Below, in pieces: positions 41,896 to 52,967 of a stretch of 64,000 nt of DNA. Where the stretch lies: assembly GCA_001632435.1 (NCBI GenBank), contig KV423918.1, positions 124,001-188,000 of the forward strand. The letters run 5' to 3'. The notes below the pieces were generated by a model. It was not told the origin of the DNA. It was given only the letters and a program-made list of their open reading frames with translations, and did not search any database. Both the position numbers and the translations under genes were made by a program. Position 1 is the first letter of the stretch; each line of letters begins with the position of its first letter. This DNA is from Calocera cornea HHB12733 (Eukaryota > Basidiomycota > Dacrymycetes > Dacrymycetales > Dacrymycetaceae).

Positions 41896-42733
41896 ATGTC
41901 GTAAGTGACTTGATTACGTTTCCCTCGATTCTGTCTAATTGTCATCAAATGCCCTCAGCTCACCTTATGCCTCGACTTCAACTGCGCCTCCTCGTCCACC
42001 GACGCCCACGTACACCTACGTATTTGTAAGTACAGTGTTCTTTCTGGAGCGTACCTTTGTGACTTTGATCAGTTTGATGTCGAAATAGGTGGTGAAGCTG
42101 CCGGGCGTATCATCATCCGCCTCTTCTCCAAAGATCTGCCGATTACCTGCCGAAACTTCATGGAGCTTGCTCGTGGTGTACACGGCTTTGGTTACAAAGG
42201 GACCAAGTTTCATCGTTGTATTCCCAACTTCATGATCCAAGGAGGAGACTTTACCAGTACGTCTCTCTCCCTTGCGCATGTATCGAGCTGAGGCTCAATG
42301 TCTGATCGACCAGCTGGCGATGGCACGGGTGGACGATCTATATATGGACCAAGATTTCGGGACGAAAACTTCAAGTATAAGCACACAAAGAAAGGTCTCG
42401 TCGCGATGGCAAACACTGGTCCGAACAGCAATGCATCACAGGTCAGTGTCTAGCCGTTAGTTGTGCACCCAAATATGCTAATGGATGGTACGTCAGTTCT
42501 ACATCTGTTGCCAAAAGACCAGTAAGCTGCCCAGCATGCTCGACTCGTATCAGCCACTGACCCCGCCATGGACAGGTCATCTGGATAACCGCAATGTCGT
42601 GTTTGCGGAAATCGCTGAAGGTATGGATGTCGTGCACAAAATCGAACAGTGCGGATCTGCTCCAGGCGATGTCACTCCCGATTGCGTCATTGTGGATTGT
42701 GGGGCTATCGACTGGACTCCTCAAAAGCGCTAA
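41896..42733 (+). CDS. Cyclophilin-type peptidyl-prolyl cis-trans isomerase
   Basis: Exons 41896-41900 (5 bp: ATGTC), 41959-42025, 42073-42256, 42314-42441, 42497-42521 (25 bp) and 42576-42733; 188 residues. It isomerises proline peptide bonds. The core reads [50 protein letters not shown] (catalytic Arg in FHR), [33 protein letters not shown] and [19 protein letters not shown]. The usual SQFFIT is SQFYIC, and the cyclosporin-contact Trp of TxWLDG is His (KTSHLDNRN), so cyclosporin binding is probably weak. A short Pro/Thr-rich N-terminal extension (~20 residues) precedes the domain, with no clear targeting signal. Confidence 0.92.
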
Positions 42734-43175
42734 AGAGGGCAATTCTCAATCACAATCATATACGACCAGCTCGTCTCACAATGATTACATCGCAATACCC
42801 GGATGCATCTACATGCCTGGATGATGTCTAAGCCGACCTGTAGTTTTGTTTCTGAATAACTTTACAGTAATTATTTCCCGTTCATGACCGACACACCGGT
42901 CATGGGTTCGGCACATCTTTAGATACATATAGAAGAGAAGAGAATCTGCTCCATCGGATGGCGGTAGACGTGTTCCTGAATCCCCCATCTTCTGGACGCG
43001 GTATCGCTCCAGCGCAAAGATCCTCGGCGACAGGTTCGTTCCCCACACTGAAATATTGTCCCATAAGCTAGCAAAAAACTATCAGTAGATTTCGGTCAAG
43101 AAGGCCGTCTGCTGACTGGGCCTAGATAATCGGTACAGCAATGGACCGATTGCTTGGGAGGTATCCTAAATACCC
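42734..43175. other. Intergenic stretch after cyclophilin
   Basis: No supported gene. Confidence 0.4.
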
Positions 43176-43864
43176 CTAATCCACAGCTCTGGAAAGCCGA
43201 ATCGGGTTATCAATCGGGGTCTCGAGAAGGGCGAAATTCACTGCCCTGCGAATCAAGCGAAAGTTAGTGCGGAAAACTGAGGACAGACGAAACACATACC
43301 GTAGTTTGCTCAACGCCTGAGAATGAGGCGATGTCATTGGAACTCTGGATGGGAATGCGAGATCAACCTTGAGCTCGTTACCTCACCATGTTCCCGGATT
43401 TGCTTGGTTTCGTAGGAATCCGTTCTTTACATATCGTTTCAGGAATCTCTCGGATGACCGGAGCTCTGCAGCATGTGATGGCCCCCCAATTGACGCGGCT
43501 AAATCTTGTTAGACACACTTCCTAATTTTCCCAGCCCAAACGTACACTACGTCCCAAGAAGATGGCGTGGGACAGAAACAGATTCATGATCGAGCCGATA
43601 TGAGAGAAGCCACAAGACGTTTCGAGCCAATGCGCACGTTAGCGCGGCTGAACGGCAGCGCGTTCACACCATGGGTGAGTGGTGCCGCCAGGTTCCCATA
43701 ACGAGGCAAATGTTCAACAGCAAAGCCGGTAGCATCGCCTTGCGAGCATCGTTGCGGCTTATGCGAGAGAATCGCTGTACTTCCTCAGCATGGTCACGCT
43801 CGAGATCAATCAGATCTTTCGCTGGTACAACAAGCAATACAATACTGTAATGCCGTCCGGGAAG
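43176..43864 (-). pseudogene. Unidentified broken gene (frameshifted coding segments)
   Basis: On the minus strand three overlapping segments in different frames each read like protein: VPAKDLIDLERDHAEEVQRF and RISRNDARKAMLPALLLNIC (43864-43664); THGVNALPFSRANVRIGSKR then LVASLISA (ending 43584); and MNLFLSHAIFLGRS (to ~43546). Each step needs a one-base shift with no room for an intron, so these are frameshifts. Further on, a good 54-bp intron (43299-43246, GTATGT, CACTAAC, CAG) joins ALSKLR to AVNFALLETPIDNPIRLSRA and a stop at 43176. I do not recognise the family. The mixture of a clean intron with frameshifts suggests a recently disabled gene; a badly sequenced live gene is the alternative. 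Confidence 0.45.
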
Positions 43865-44128
43865 CTAGAAGACGGACTGTATAGACACCAGCAGACGCCG
43901 TTCTTCATCAGCGAACAGGACTTGTCGCCTCGTAGGTGTTGATGCCTGCCGTAAACGTACAGCGCTAGAAACGGTCCACAGTACGGTATGACGCTGAATG
44001 GTATGCTTCTTCAAGAAGGCAAGATGATGTTACGTGACTGCACCACGCAGACATCCAATCACATCGGAGCGCAATGTCTGGTACACGATGAGTGCTGCTC
44101 GAAATCGAATGGGATAAACTGACCGTGG

Positions 44129-44650
44129 TTACCGTTCCCTGTCATTTTCAACAACGTAAAATCTCCAAATGGTCCTCTCCGCGTGATACAGGAGCTCAGT
44201 ACCCTCTGCCATCTTCTCATCCTTGTTCCCTCGCTTCGTGTCCTGAGCTCGTATCTCTGTCTCCTCCGGCGAATATCCCTTCAGCTCCATCCCGCGTCCA
44301 GTCTGCCAGATCCTCCCGTCGGGCACCTCCCCCTCCACCGTTACACTGCTCACATCCACCTCTTTGACAGCCTCGACAAGACGAACCATGTTCTGCAGCT
44401 CTGTCTTGAGCTTCTGGTATTTCTGTGTGCCGACAGCAGGTGCAATGAGTGCCGATAGCTTGTGCAGGTGGGCGAGTGTCTTGGGAGAGATTGCGCTATG
44501 CGGAGACGCAGCAATCTGGTCTTGGACGGACCAGGTTGGTTTCGTCGGGATGCCCAGCTCGTCCACCTCAATGTCTTTGGATAGTGTGGATCTCCTCCTG
44601 TTGCATTGGGTTATGCGGAAGGCTATTCGTCGAGAGAGCGTGTGGAGCAT
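44129..44650 (-). CDS. Mitochondrial glutamyl-tRNA(Gln) amidotransferase subunit C
   Basis: Single exon, 173 residues. GatC stabilises the GatA-GatB amidotransferase that makes Gln-tRNA(Gln) by the indirect route in mitochondria. The start ATG at 44650 gives MLHTLSRRIAFRITQCNRRR, a basic, acid-free import signal. The domain follows: VDELGIPTKPTWSVQD, then SPKTLAHLHKLSALIAPAVG and KLKTELQNMVRLVEAVKEVD, the helix pattern of GatC, and VPDGRIW. An in-frame upstream extension to 45046 would overlap the next gene's 3' end and was not chosen. The C-terminal ~40 residues are hydrophilic. Confidence 0.8.
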   Translation of the reverse strand: MLHTLSRRIAFRITQCNRRRSTLSKDIEVDELGIPTKPTWSVQDQIAASPHSAISPKTLAHLHKLSALIAPAVGTQKYQKLKTELQNMVRLVEAVKEVDVSSVTVEGEVPDGRIWQTGRGMELKGYSPEETEIRAQDTKRGNKDEKMAEGTELLYHAERTIWRFYVVENDRER

Positions 44651-44931
44651 GGGTGGGAATGGCCGTGTTACTTGGTCGACCCAAGCCTCAGTAGTTATGA
44701 GGACCCTTAAGTGGACGCGTGCTACTTCGAGGCGGCACCCACGTTGAATTGCCATATCAGAAGTGCGCGGTGCGCAATCGAAAAAATCAATTCGAAGTAT
44801 GAATGCTGAAGCCCTGCGGACGGGCTTCCTACTAGAATACACAAGGATACAGGTATATGCAATGAGCACAAGGCTCTGGGTTCTAAATGTGTTGATATCA
44901 GATGTGATGACCGAGCTCGGTCGTAGCAAGA

Positions 44932-47900
44932 TTATGCCGCCTTTCCGGCCCTCCCTTTCCCCTTCACCCTTCGCCGTTCCTGGGATCTGCATGACAGCCA
45001 GGCGAACCACATCGTTGTGTACAGATTGAGCACGTCTTCCTTCCACGGTTTCGTGGTGTTCAGACTGCGGAACTCCTCTGTGAGCTGCGCGCAGCGAGCA
45101 ATGTTATGCGGCGACACGAAGTCGACAGCCACTTTGATCGCATCAGCAAGGTTGCACACCTATTTACTGGTCAGAAATTGCAAATGGCGAGTAGGAATAT
45201 GGCACGTACCTGATGCGCACACCCTGCGGGGATGAAGACAGCTTCGCCTGCTCTTTGGTACATTCTCCAGGACTTCACCCCGTATTTGTCGAACAGCTTC
45301 TTGCGTAACGCAGAATCGAGATAGTAGGACTGAGAGTGGATAGGATCCATGTTGTCCGTGGGTTTGAAATGCTCTTTCAGGAAGCTGCAAATCTTTTCGG
45401 AATCAGCCTGTGGGAAAATGTCCCAGACGGCGCAACCCTCTTTGCCGTCGTTGGGAGCCGCGTAGACCATAATGTTGACCGCGTCTGCTATGTCCTTGTG
45501 CAAACGGGTTGAACCTTTCCCTCCCGGTGTCTCTCTAGACGCCTGGATCTGAATTAGCGACATGTGAGGAAAGAATCATACATCTCAACTTACGAAAGCA
45601 TTGTACATCTTGGGACCAAGATCGGGCGCGATAGCATCAGTCGGAAAGTGGGAAGCGATGTTTAACACTCCATCTCGCCTGGTGTAGTTGCCCATGGGTA
45701 TCATCGCGTGGAAGTCCTCGTACAGGACAGGAGCGGTCTCAGAAAACGAAGCAGTAGGCGGCCAATCCTACCATGAATAGTCAGGTCGGAATCACCTGAG
45801 AGCTGCTTTTGATCACTTACTTTCAACTTCAGAACTTTCTCTCCATCCTCATGCTCCCTGAATCGATCGAAGAACTCGCCAACGGTGGTGGAAACCCCGA
45901 TCGCGTTGTCGTCCTCGCAGTCGACGATGGTACACGAAACGCCGCCATATTCACTCTTGAAATAGTCTGGAGTCCACGGTATCGTGGAGTTCTCGAGCAC
46001 TCCTCGAACTACGAGTGGCTCCCCACGAGCCCAAAGGTGGTTGAAGGTATCCTCGGTGAGCTCCGAGTGGTGGAAAGAAGGGAAGGGGAGACTCCCGACC
46101 CCGGACGGATCCAACGGATGCGCCCAGGTTGGAGCACCGGCCGCGTATCCGTAAGCTTCAGCTACGTTGTCCACATCCATGTCCGACTTGACATTGTCTG
46201 TTGTAGCAGACGCAGCCGGCGGCTGTCCTGAGGACGTGGGAGCAGCATTGGTATCCGATTCAGACTTTTGAGACGCGGTCTTGTCGTCACTCAGCGTTTT
46301 TCGCATCTCCGTCAGATGCTCCTCAAGCTCGGGTATGCCGAAAGCAGTGAAGGCGAAGAAGTCGTTCGCCTCGTGGCAATGACCTCGATGAGACCTCCGT
46401 CCATTGCATCTCGTGCCCACTTCCTCGCCGGACTTGATTGTCTTGTAACAATCGAAGCACACATCCTCGCCGCAGTGCCGGCACATGAACGAGCCTGATA
46501 AGAGGCCCGTGAGGCAGATGTCTGATACAAAAATGGGTAATCTTGAAACGACAGGTGATGACCAAATCCTTACCACACGTACGCCTGTGGCTCGCATCCA
46601 TTTCGCACCGGATGGCACCCTCGCGTGACGCATGCTCCAACTCTCGTTGGAGTATATCGACCATGTTCTCGGATATGTTAACCTAATGTGTCATTATCAG
46701 CGCCAGTCCAGTGGCTGGAAAAAAATCATGAACTGACCTTCAGCTTGGTCACAAGCTCTGGCGTAAAATTAGTATTCCACTGAGAAGGCATTGCAAGCAC
46801 CGCGTCGTCGCGCGTGGTCGACGCGAAGTAGGGACCCTCGATAGCCTTGAGATACGTCGTCTCTTTGCGCGTGTGCTTGCCCTTCCTGTCGACAGACTCG
46901 ACGACCTCTGTCACCGTAGCATATAGGAAACATCGCACACCTTTCCAGCGGCAGTTGTCGACTGATTTCCTTGTGATGCATGCCTTGCACGGCATATCCA
47001 TGTGTTTGACAGCACGGCTCTGACAAGTGGTCGTCTGGACTTTCATGGCGATGGTCGATGGATTAGTATCTTCATCCCTCGTATCTAGGGATAAATCGTT
47101 AGTCCTCGAAACAAGGGAGCAAGCTTGAAGCATACGTTTGCGGGAAGAAGTCCGGGCGTACGGTTTCCAGTCTGAATGCTTTGACCTGGACGTCTCAACT
47201 GCTCTCGTCGAGCTCTTGCCACCCGAATAGTACGCAAGCACCCCGTCTGCCACCTGTGTGGCCCTCTTCCAGAGTGGCACAGGTATCGTGAGCTTGGTGC
47301 TATCGCCGACTCTCCTCACCTTCAATGTCGGCCGTTCTGCTTCAAGGCCGTCCTGCTCCCCAGCTGGACGTGCCAGAACAGCCGGGACTCCGATCGCGCT
47401 ACCATATTGAACGGGCACCTTCGTGCTTCTTTCGTCTGCAGGAGACGAGGGCTTAATTCGTGTCGGTTCCGATGTGGGGGTAGTTTGCCCCAACAGCGCG
47501 GCCGTCACAGGCAGGTTGTGAGTGGTAGGTAGCGGCTGAGTAGGTTCACGAGTAATAGCCTCTTGAGGGGCATTCTGGAGGACCGTCGTCTCTACAGTCT
47601 TACCTGCCACTTGCACAGACCTGTCCGCTGGGCCCGAAGCCCGGACGGTGTCATACTCTTCTGCTTGGACAGATGGGGATGGGTAAGCCACAGCATCGGT
47701 GACACTAGCGTCACTGTGCTGGGCCAATGTGGCCCGACCGAGCAGAGCCGTAGCAATAGAGCGATGGCAACTACATATCATGCGGGGTCAGATGAGCTCG
47801 GTGACTTAAGGACGAAGGTACTTACAAAGGACACGAAGATGTCCCCGTGTTCTTCTCAAAGCCCTGCACGTCGTTTCCTACGATCCCACAGGCAGTGCAA

Positions 47901-49415
47901 GGGCTACTGTCCGAGGCGGAAGGATCCTGGCGGTCGTTCGAAGCGGCAAGCGCGGGCGTCGGTACCCTGACTATCTTATCCCGGGTGGAGAAAGGGACAA
48001 CGGTACTGGGGGTGATCCTGGACGATAGAATGCCTTGCGGGGGTCCGGGTTCCGCTTCGGCTGTCTGGAAAGGGACAATGGCAGCGCGGCTGATCTTGGA
48101 CGAAAGACCATCTCGCGGGGGTCCACGTTCAGCCTCGGGTGTCTGGAAGGGGACAATGGTAGCGCGGAATATCGTGGTTTCAGCTGCTTCTGTCTGGAAC
48201 ACTTGCTGCAGGTTGAGCGATTCGTTGGCACTGGCTCTAACATCTGCAATTATACTGTCAGAGAACGTGAAGAAAAAGATGATAGGATGACACGTACGAG
48301 ATACAGTGGATGCCGTGGCCATTTTCCGGAGCTTTACGATCCTCCGCGGCGAGACGCCCTCGTCTTCGTCCTCGTCGTCCTCGTCGCGATCCCTCTTGCG
48401 GCCACGCGTGTAGGGCTCGACAGCAGCAGCGATACTGCGAATGGTATTGCGAGTGGCGTTGCTGGAGGCGTTCAGAGGAGGTGCAGTTGATTTATAATCG
48501 CTATCAGGAGCGGTATCGCGTTCGGTATCGAGGGCAGGAGGGGTGCAAATAGTAGTAGGACCTGCATCAGCGTCTGCGAGATTGCGAGCAGATTTATCAT
48601 CAGATGGGGTTGAAGAGGGATCGGAGGGCGCAGTTGCCGAACGGTTTACCGGTAGCCGAGACGCAGTAGGCGCGGGCGCAGGGGAAGTGCGTTCAGAACG
48701 GCGCGGAGCATCGTCTCCGTTGAACAGGAAAGGATTGAACTTCTGGGGTGAAGCGGGCTTGGGAGAGAATGCCTTGGCATTCTCCTCGAGCTCCTTCACT
48801 TGCCCATGCTCGAGAGATGAGGGAGCCGGTGGCACGGGGCGGATACTCCTGATATCGACCGAAGGCAGTGGCGGCATTATTTCGGCCGCGTCCTGCATCT
48901 CTACATCTTCGTCGCCGCAAACGATCATCTGTGGCGAACAGACATCCGCCATCACCTGGTCGTCGTCGAAAGAGGTAGGTAGGGATGTCAGAGCGGACTC
49001 AGGCGACGGAGTAGCCGATGTCAACGGGCTGTTGGAGCCAAACCAGTCGGCATTCGTGGTGCTGACCAAAGTACGGGAGCCGGAAGACGTAGATTTGGGG
49101 GATGTGGGAAGATCGACATCCATGGAGTCGGGGTCCTTCTCGGTTTCTTCGCGGTGTTCAGTCGTGGGCCGTTTGATGCTGGTCGCGGTGGCGCCGGTCA
49201 ATGTGCCGGAGGCTGTCTTGCGAAGCATGCCGGAGCGCGTACCACCTGGGGCACGTATCTTGTCACGGAAGGTTGCCTTCACATGCTTCACCACGGAGGA
49301 TAGGTCTGCGTGTGTGTCAAATATCACTCTCGTGAGTATATATGCATGACGACATACTGGTTTTAAAGGCGTTGAGCCCGCTCGATTTGGACTTGCTGGT
49401 GTCACGAGGAGCCAT
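44932..49415 (-). CDS. KDM3-like JmjC histone demethylase
   Basis: Exons (gene order) 49415-49358, 49305-48298, 48243-47826, 47770-47136, 47084-46738, 46682-46574, 46521-45821, 45767-45594, 45542-45210 and 45159-44932; 1,336 residues. KDM3 (JMJD1/JHDM2) enzymes remove methyl groups from H3K9 with Fe(II) and 2-oxoglutarate. The N-terminal ~560 residues are disordered (Ser, Pro, acidic). Then come a Cys-rich motif (MPCKACITRKSVDNCRW), a second zinc cluster (RRTCDICLTGLLSGSFMCRH, CFDCYKTI), and the JmjC domain: SEYGGVSCTIVDCEDDN, GPKMYNAFASRE, the iron ligands in TRLHKDIADAVNIM (His1165, Asp1167) and GCAHQV (His1260). All ten joins preserve frame. The substrate is inferred from family membership only. 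Confidence 0.88.
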
Positions 49416-50971
49416 TGTTTGGAGATGTGTGATGTGTGAGGGGAGGTGGACGGTCGAGGAGGGTAGTCGGTCGAGGAGGGTAGTCGGATGTATGGCGGGA
49501 CGAGATGAGTCGAGAGGAAAGGGGTGCGGGGGAACAGAATGCGGGCGGTACGGGTATGTTCAGGATATACCTGACGGCTGCTGGCCAAGCCGTATCCGCT
49601 TCTCTCAGAGGGAGGCGAACAGCACAACGCTACAAAGTGCTATCAATCGCGTAACCTGAAGGCCGGGGCTTGGTGCGGCTCGACGGGGAGATAGAGAGAC
49701 GAGGGAAAGGAGGGAGGATCGCCCCCGCGGTAGCATTTACAATATGGTTGGCTCGTATGCGGCCTCGTGCCCTGAGCGGATGCATTCTGGAGTCATGTCA
49801 CAGCCACACGCCCTTGAAAAATGTTTCCGAGACGGAGACAGGGGGCTTAAGAATGCGAGGAGGGGCAGGCTAGCCGTTGGCCTTGTTCACCAATGGCGTT
49901 GCGTACTATTCGCGGGCCGCTCGAGCGAAGCCAAAAATGATGGGGAAAATCACTGTCCGGACGCATCCTCGCTTCCAGGGACAGTCACCAAATTTCACTC
50001 TGACCGACACCTTCTAACACTGCCTGTGGCGTTTAACTACTGACCCAAAACGGGCATTGCTTCCGCTTTCCCCACTTCGCGACATCACCTTCTCTAGTAA
50101 GTCCGCCAGTGAATTGTCCAACCCCGGACATTCAGCCTGCGGCTCATGCTGGGCTAGTCGCCGTCGCCCGACGTGCTTCGCTGGAGCAGGACCAGGCACT
50201 TCCGTCAGCATTGTAGGCTGCTCTCATGATCGTCCGTACTGGAAATTAAAGACGCTGTCTTCATTGCTAGTTACGGCAGCTGTTGGGGAACGAAGGCGTA
50301 CGTGCACATGGTTTTCTCAGGTGGCAGCGGTGAACTCCGCTCAGGGTCCTCGTTACATTACCAGTTACATGACGAAGTACATTACGAAGGATTAGCCTCC
50401 TTTAGAGTGCATCCGCAGGGGATACACTCTAATGGGAACAATTTTCCTTCTTCGGCATCAAAGGGGACTCTCAGGTGCTCTGTCTTGGGAACAAGGAAGC
50501 CGCATTCATTGCATTATCTTGTCCATCAGCGCTAATCCGGAATCTGCATCCGCAGCAATCCCATCCCCTCCATTCATAATATGCCCTTATGTGAGGTGAC
50601 CTCACACGCAGGCGACCGGGCACAAGCTTGGAGGAGTGGGTTGACATGTGCTCACGCCGAACCATGCTGATCGAAATGTAAACGCGCCAACTCGTCGATG
50701 CAACGAGTGCTCCTCGGGCCTGCCTGCCAGTCTCCACCCTAAACTCAATACCCAATATTTTTTCGTAAGTTGCTGCCAAGTAATTCAACTCCGCCAACTC
50801 GCCCACGGTATGTAGCTGCCGCCGCTCACCACTGCGAACGTGACCATGTCCAATCATCAGCGATATATTAATCACAATTATTGAACGCGACAGCGTCCTG
50901 ATGCATTACGGAAGATGATCATCTCCAAGCCATGCATGTAGCGGTATAGACAAGACTGAGCAGTAGATCCC
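49416..50971. other. Long gene-free region upstream of the demethylase
   Basis: 1.55 kb without a supported gene. It contains a near-perfect hairpin at 50402-50432 preceded by a short imperfect direct repeat (TTACATTACCAG / GTACATTACGAAG, 50353-50390). Confidence 0.45.
50402..50432. repeat. 13-bp inverted repeat with a 5-nt loop
   Basis: Arms TTAGAGTGCATCC and GGATACACTCTAA pair with one mismatch around GCAGG. Confidence 0.85.
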
Positions 50972-52684
50972 CTACGCCTGCACACCTGCATGTGCCAGAG
51001 CCCTCGGCTGCCTATTTCTACTAGTAGCAATAGCCCAAGCGTGGAGCACCAACCGCTTCACATCGCGCTTCGTAAGCCCGCTGCGCCTCCACGCGTACCT
51101 CGCCAGCGCAGCGAGGGTGAGCAGGAAGCTTAGGTCCAAGAACAAGCGCCTGACGATCGCGAGCACAGGACTGCGCCGGAAAGTCTCGTTGGAGAGGATG
51201 AAGCTGACACTGCGCTGTAGCAGGGAGAGGGCGTAGGAGAAGGGTGAGAGGACGATTCCCCACATGCCCCAACTCTCGGCCCAGCGCGGACGGCGTGGTC
51301 GTCCACCGACACCCGAGTTCTGCCGGCTTCGCACACCACTCAGTATCGGGCTGCCTTCTCGTTCGCCAATGGCAGCGGACTCGATCGACTCGAGTCTCTC
51401 GTGCAGAGCAGCGAGAGATGCCTGCATGCTCTCTAGGGCACGCTCCAGCGGCGGGCGCGGAGCTCGGCCGATCGAAGGAGCGCCAGGTGCGACAGGGAAG
51501 GGCACGCCGGAGGCGGAGGAGGTGTCTGGATAACCTTGCTGTGTGCGGATATGGCCGTATGGATGGGGATAGGCCGGGAAGGCTGTCGCAACAGGAGGTG
51601 CAGTTGCGGACGGGCCGTATCCCACAGACGTGCGGCTTGAGACGGGTTGAGAAGACCCTGACGTAACGACAGCATATGCCGAAGGTGTCGCGTGCCGTGG
51701 TATAGGTTGCGAAGAGGGGAGGACAGGCGCCGAGAACTGCTGTATTAGGGGCATTGGGGGTGGCGGAGACGTAGTTCGCTCGCTCATCGGTAGCTGAATG
51801 GACTGCGTCATCGGTGTTCTGTACCGAGACACACTCGACATCGGCCGTGCACCTTGTGATGTGACTTCCGATGCGGCGTTAAACGCGTCATCCTCCATCG
51901 CTTGCGTGATGGCCGAGCGGGAGACTTGTCCCCATTGTTCGGTGGATGCCGACTGCAGCAGCTCAGCGTTCGGGTCGGACGGGTCGTAGAACTGCTCAGG
52001 CGGAGGCGGAGGCGGGGACATAACAGAAGGAGAAGCGGAAGATGACGACCGCGGCTCGTAGTCTTCGTCCTCTATATCGTTCTTAGCTTCTCTCGTTGAC
52101 GGGGAACGACTGGCACGCACCGACAGACGTCTCTGGCCGATACGAATCCAGCTCTTTCGCCAAATCCCTCGCCACAGTTCGGCCCGAGTATTTTCTCAGC
52201 ACGCGGAGTAGTGTGTCTACATACTGCCGCTTTGCCTCCCTTTCGTCCATATCGCGGTGTCTTGCCCACGCGTCCCTGTTGTGGCATTAGTCGGGGCCGC
52301 TTGATGGACAGGAAGCGAAGCCAGCGCACCATTTCGCCCTTCCGAGAACGTCCCATATTCCAGGGCGAGTAGATGGCACATTCCCTACGGTAGCTTGTTT
52401 GTACAAGCTGTTCGCTCACTCAGCGCCTGGATCACCCCTTGCTGGCCTCGGCTTACCTGTACATGGCCAGCTTCTCTTCATATCCAGTCTGGATCGGACC
52501 GGTCTTTGATAGACTATACTCTCGTGTAAGCACAGCTAGTCCACATGGCTCCCAGGGAGCTCCATACCCTTGCACGATCTCTACCGCCCGGTCAAATTGG
52601 CTGGTCATCATCAGCTGATGAGACCCTATTCCGACGGGACGGTAGAAGCCCAGCGCACCTATCCAGCCAGTCCTCGCCGTCCAT
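50972..52684 (-). CDS. Acyl-CoA-binding protein with C-terminal membrane anchor (ACBD4/5-like)
   Basis: Exons (gene order) 52684-52659, 52600-52568, 52513-52457, 52407-52330, 52275-52121 and 52071-50972; 482 residues. The ACB domain fills residues ~9-105: QFDRAVEIVQGLSKTGPIQT, GYEEKLAMYSLYKQATVGN, RPGIWDVLGRAKWDAWARHR, and KRQYVDTLLRVLRKYS. A long Ser/Pro-rich linker follows, a short coiled coil (ERALESMQASLAALHERLES), and two hydrophobic stretches near the end (GIVLSPFSYALSLL and DLSFLLTLAALARYAW), as in tail-anchored ACBD4/5 of peroxisomes and ER. Last-intron choice: donor GTGCGT at 52120 with acceptor ATATAG (49 bp), giving PETSVEDEDYEP; nearer acceptors would make introns too short. Divergent from SLX1, with 283 bp between start codons. 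Confidence 0.85.
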
Positions 52685-52967
52685 CCTCGTGATCGTAGAT
52701 AATCGTATAGAACTGTCGTGGAGAAGGATGCACTGTTAAGGGGAGGAGGTATATAAACAGTAGGGGGATGAGGACAAGCTGGGGTAGATGGAGTGATGGT
52801 GGGCGTGTACAGGGCTGCTGCTCGTTGGCTTCACACGCGGCTATCACGCTCAGTCTGCCTCCGTGGTCCGGTTATGAACGCGCCTCTTTACGCGCCAGCG
52901 ACTGACTCTCCATACTGGGCCCCAACCAGAGAACGTCTGACGGCTGCGCTGTGCTGCAAACCGGTCT

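Noticed and set aside
50057..50395. Helitron-like peptide ending YITSYMTKYITK
   Set aside because: The resemblance comes from an imperfect DNA direct repeat (TTACATTACC... GTACATTACG); no Rep or helicase motif is present.
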